Shown here piece by piece: positions 62,069-64,000 of a stretch of 64,000 nucleotides of DNA; the stretch's first letter is position 1, and each line of letters begins with the position of its first letter. Under the pieces are notes generated by a model. That model did no database searches, was not told where the DNA came from, and saw nothing but the letters and a program-made list of their open reading frames with translations. Position numbers and translations under genes: made by a program. The stretch is from an uncultured Eubacterium sp. (lineage in GTDB: Bacteria; Bacillota; Clostridia; Lachnospirales; Lachnospiraceae), in contig CAJTMV010000013.1 of NCBI GenBank assembly GCA_910577225.1, forward strand, positions 27,298 to 91,297. Reading direction: 5' to 3'.

Positions 62069-62104
62069 AAAAGCCGTCTGGTATAGAATCAGAAGGCTTT
62101 TTTT
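62069..62104 (+). terminator. Terminator that forms the intron's 5' exon
   Basis: AAAGCCGTCTG pairs with CAGAAGGCTTT (one mismatch), followed by a run of T. The group II intron starts directly behind this run, at 62106. Confidence 0.8.
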
Positions 62105-62105
62105 G

Positions 62106-63999
62106 GTGTGCCCGGTGGGCATACGTTCTAACGGGTGAAAGTCCCCAATCCGCCCGGCAGTGGGAAGGATACAGCTGAAGCCAAGGGTGTCCACCGCGAG
62201 GTGGAATCTGAAGAAAGGATTAGGCAAAACTCTGGCTTGCTACATTTGAGGCTAAATACAGGGATAAGGTTGCCAAACAAACCAAAGTCCGATAACTGCA
62301 CGGAACTGTAGTTAGTAGTTATGGAGCGAGTATAAGAGGGAAAGAGCGTGTGAGTACCCGGGGAGGTCTCGTGGACGCATCCAAAGCGATAGAACATTCG
62401 CGGGAGCGGTTGAAACAAGATTTACCACGAGAAGTCAGCAGAGGTCATAGTACCACTACGGTTGCAAACGTGGTGGGAAGGACTGAACTTTAGGAGATGT
62501 GAGTAAATGAATGTAACCAAAGATGGGTTTAAGGACAGACAACTTCATATGGAAGACTACCTGCAAATGGTATCTGCGGAACAGAAAGAGCATGCAGGAG
62601 TGTCCGTCTATCAGCGGATTACTGAAAACAACGACATCATCACGGACTTTTGGACGGACAATCTACTGGAACTGATTTTACGGAAAGACAATCTAAACAA
62701 GGCTTACAAGAAAGTGAAATCAAACAAAGGCAAAGGCGGAATTGACGGAATGCAGGTAGATGGACTTCTGCCCTACCTGAAAGAAAACCAGAGCGAAATA
62801 ATCCGGAAGATACGGGAAGGGAAATATAAACCCAACCCAGTCCGCAGGGTAGAAATACCCAAGGAAGAAAAGGGCGAGGTCAGAAAATTAGGAATCCCCA
62901 CAGTGGTAGACCGCCTGGTTCAACAGGCGGTCACCCAGGAACTGACGCCCCTGTTTGAACCACAGTTTTCAGAGAACAGCTATGGGTTCAGACCGGGGAG
63001 GAACCAGCATGACGCATTGAAGGCCTGTAAGAAGAATGCAGACGAAGGATATGTGTATGTGGTGAGCATGGATTTAGAGAAGTTCTTTGACACGGTAAAC
63101 CACAGCAAATTAATAGAGGTACTGTCACGGACAATCAAGGATGGACGAGTGGTATCGCTGATACACAAATACCTGAATGCAGGAGTATTGCAGAACGGAT
63201 ACTTTGAGAAAACGGAGGAAGGAGTACCACAGGGCGGGCCGTTAAGTCCGCTGTGTGGGAACGTGATGCTGAATGAACTGGATAAGGAACTGGAAAGCAG
63301 GGGGCACCGGTTCGTGAGGTATGCGGATGACGCGCTGATATTCTGTAAGAGCAGGAAGAGTGCGGAGAGGACGCTTGCAAACATCATCCCATTCATAGAG
63401 GGAGAGTTATTCCTGAAAGTAAACCGAGCCAAAACAACAGTAACCCATGTGGGCAAAATAAAATATCTGGGATACGCATTTTACAGGAACAGAGGGAAGT
63501 GCAGATTCCGGGTACACCCTAAGAGCGCCGGAAAGATGAAAGGCAGGATAAGGGAGATCACCCAGAAAAACAAAGGGTGGAGTAACGACTACCGGAGACA
63601 GAAACTTGCGGAGTATGTCAGAGGGTGGATAAATTACTACAAACTTGCAGACATGAAAGGACTGATGACGGAGACGGATGAATGGCTCCGGCGCAGGATA
63701 CGGGCAATCTATTGGAAACAATGGAAAAAGGTGAAGACGAGGTACCGAAACCTAAGGGCGTTAAAGCTTGAAGAATGGCAGGTGCATCAGATAGCCAACA
63801 GCCGGAAAGGTTACTGGAGGACAGCACAGATATTAAGCGTTGCCCTTACCAATAAAATAATAGCCAGGCTGGGCTATATCTCCATGCCTGACTATTATCT
63901 AAAAGTATCGTGAAAACTATTGAACCGCTGTATACCGAACGGTACGTACAGTGGTGTGGGAGGTCGGCTACTCAACTAATGGGTAGCCTCCTACCCGAT
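62106..63999 (+). mobile_element. Complete group II intron
   Basis: The element begins with GTGTGCCCGG, matching the GUGYG 5' rule. A structured RNA leader of about 400 bases precedes the reverse transcriptase. After it, domain V (about 63920-63956, GAACCGCTGT...ACAGTGGT) and domain VI with the CTAAT branch region follow, ending at CCCGAT near 63999. Insertion just behind a terminator is typical of group IIC introns, but the RNA class cannot be settled by eye. Both ends fall inside the window by one base. Confidence 0.88.
62507..63913 (+). CDS. ltrA: Group II intron reverse transcriptase/maturase
   Basis: The 468-residue protein has the reverse transcriptase blocks (GIPTVVDRLVQQAV, SYGFRPGRNQHDALK, EGVPQGGPLSPL and the catalytic RYADDALIF) and a C-terminal maturase X domain (about 355-460). 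There is no HNH endonuclease, so mobility would need replication forks or other priming. AGGAGATG precedes the ATG. It is intact and lies inside the intron's domain IV. Confidence 0.96.
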   Translation: MNVTKDGFKDRQLHMEDYLQMVSAEQKEHAGVSVYQRITENNDIITDFWTDNLLELILRKDNLNKAYKKVKSNKGKGGIDGMQVDGLLPYLKENQSEIIRKIREGKYKPNPVRRVEIPKEEKGEVRKLGIPTVVDRLVQQAVTQELTPLFEPQFSENSYGFRPGRNQHDALKACKKNADEGYVYVVSMDLEKFFDTVNHSKLIEVLSRTIKDGRVVSLIHKYLNAGVLQNGYFEKTEEGVPQGGPLSPLCGNVMLNELDKELESRGHRFVRYADDALIFCKSRKSAERTLANIIPFIEGELFLKVNRAKTTVTHVGKIKYLGYAFYRNRGKCRFRVHPKSAGKMKGRIREITQKNKGWSNDYRRQKLAEYVRGWINYYKLADMKGLMTETDEWLRRRIRAIYWKQWKKVKTRYRNLRALKLEEWQVHQIANSRKGYWRTAQILSVALTNKIIARLGYISMPDYYLKVS

Positions 64000-64000
64000 C

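Overview
The window looks like chromosome of an anaerobic, low-to-mid GC Gram-positive of the Clostridia, most like a Lachnospiraceae gut bacterium. The evidence is the gene content: an Rnf complex in the clostridial order C-D-G-E-A-B, a cmk-ispH-rpsA neighbourhood, scpA-scpB, a Na+-pumping decarboxylase cluster, many AGGAGG-like ribosome sites and a group II intron. The genus cannot be named from sequence alone. No tRNA, rRNA or CRISPR array was seen.

Layout. 1-4.7 kb: a DUF1349 gene cut by the window edge, an editing-domain protein, a GNAT acetyltransferase, then a small gene graveyard (IS110 transposase, serine recombinase, histidine kinase and unknown fragments) around a self-regulated TetR repressor and a membrane protein. 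5-8.9 kb: one 1302-residue protein joining an acyltransferase-like domain, a HelD-type helicase and a GH31 N-terminal-like domain. 9-24 kb: a large signalling cluster with two response regulators carrying HD-GYP domains (one degenerate), a histidine kinase, CheR, CheB, CheY, CheA, CheW, two chemoreceptors, an Hpt protein and a hybrid kinase. No flagellar gene is present in the window. 24-26.5 kb: a cytoplasmic subtilisin-like protease and a cardiolipin synthase.

26.6-31.8 kb: a D-alanyl-D-alanine carboxypeptidase gene is split in two by a 3,981-bp element that carries its own large serine recombinase and a small cargo. The 10-bp sequence GCGACACAGG is repeated at both junctions, and removing one repeat unit restores the reading frame exactly. 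32-36.5 kb: a small protein, a metallophosphoesterase, scpA, scpB and an intact carboxypeptidase paralogue. 36.6-41.9 kb: a five-gene biotin-dependent Na+ pump cluster with two different carboxyltransferases. 42-51 kb: an L,D-transpeptidase with a proline-rich repeat, an RpiR regulator, a BaiN-like flavoprotein, cmk, ispH, rpsA, a second cheR and an RNase H-like exonuclease. 51.4-56.5 kb: the rnf operon. 56.8-60.4 kb: three glycosyltransferases. 60.4-64 kb: gene debris, a hicAB toxin-antitoxin pair and a complete group II intron sitting directly behind a terminator.

Together the metabolic genes describe an anaerobe that couples decarboxylation and ferredoxin oxidation to ion gradients. The signalling cluster is the main regulatory block. 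The strongest leads are the intragenic recombinase element, the triple-fusion helicase and the paired carboxyltransferases.
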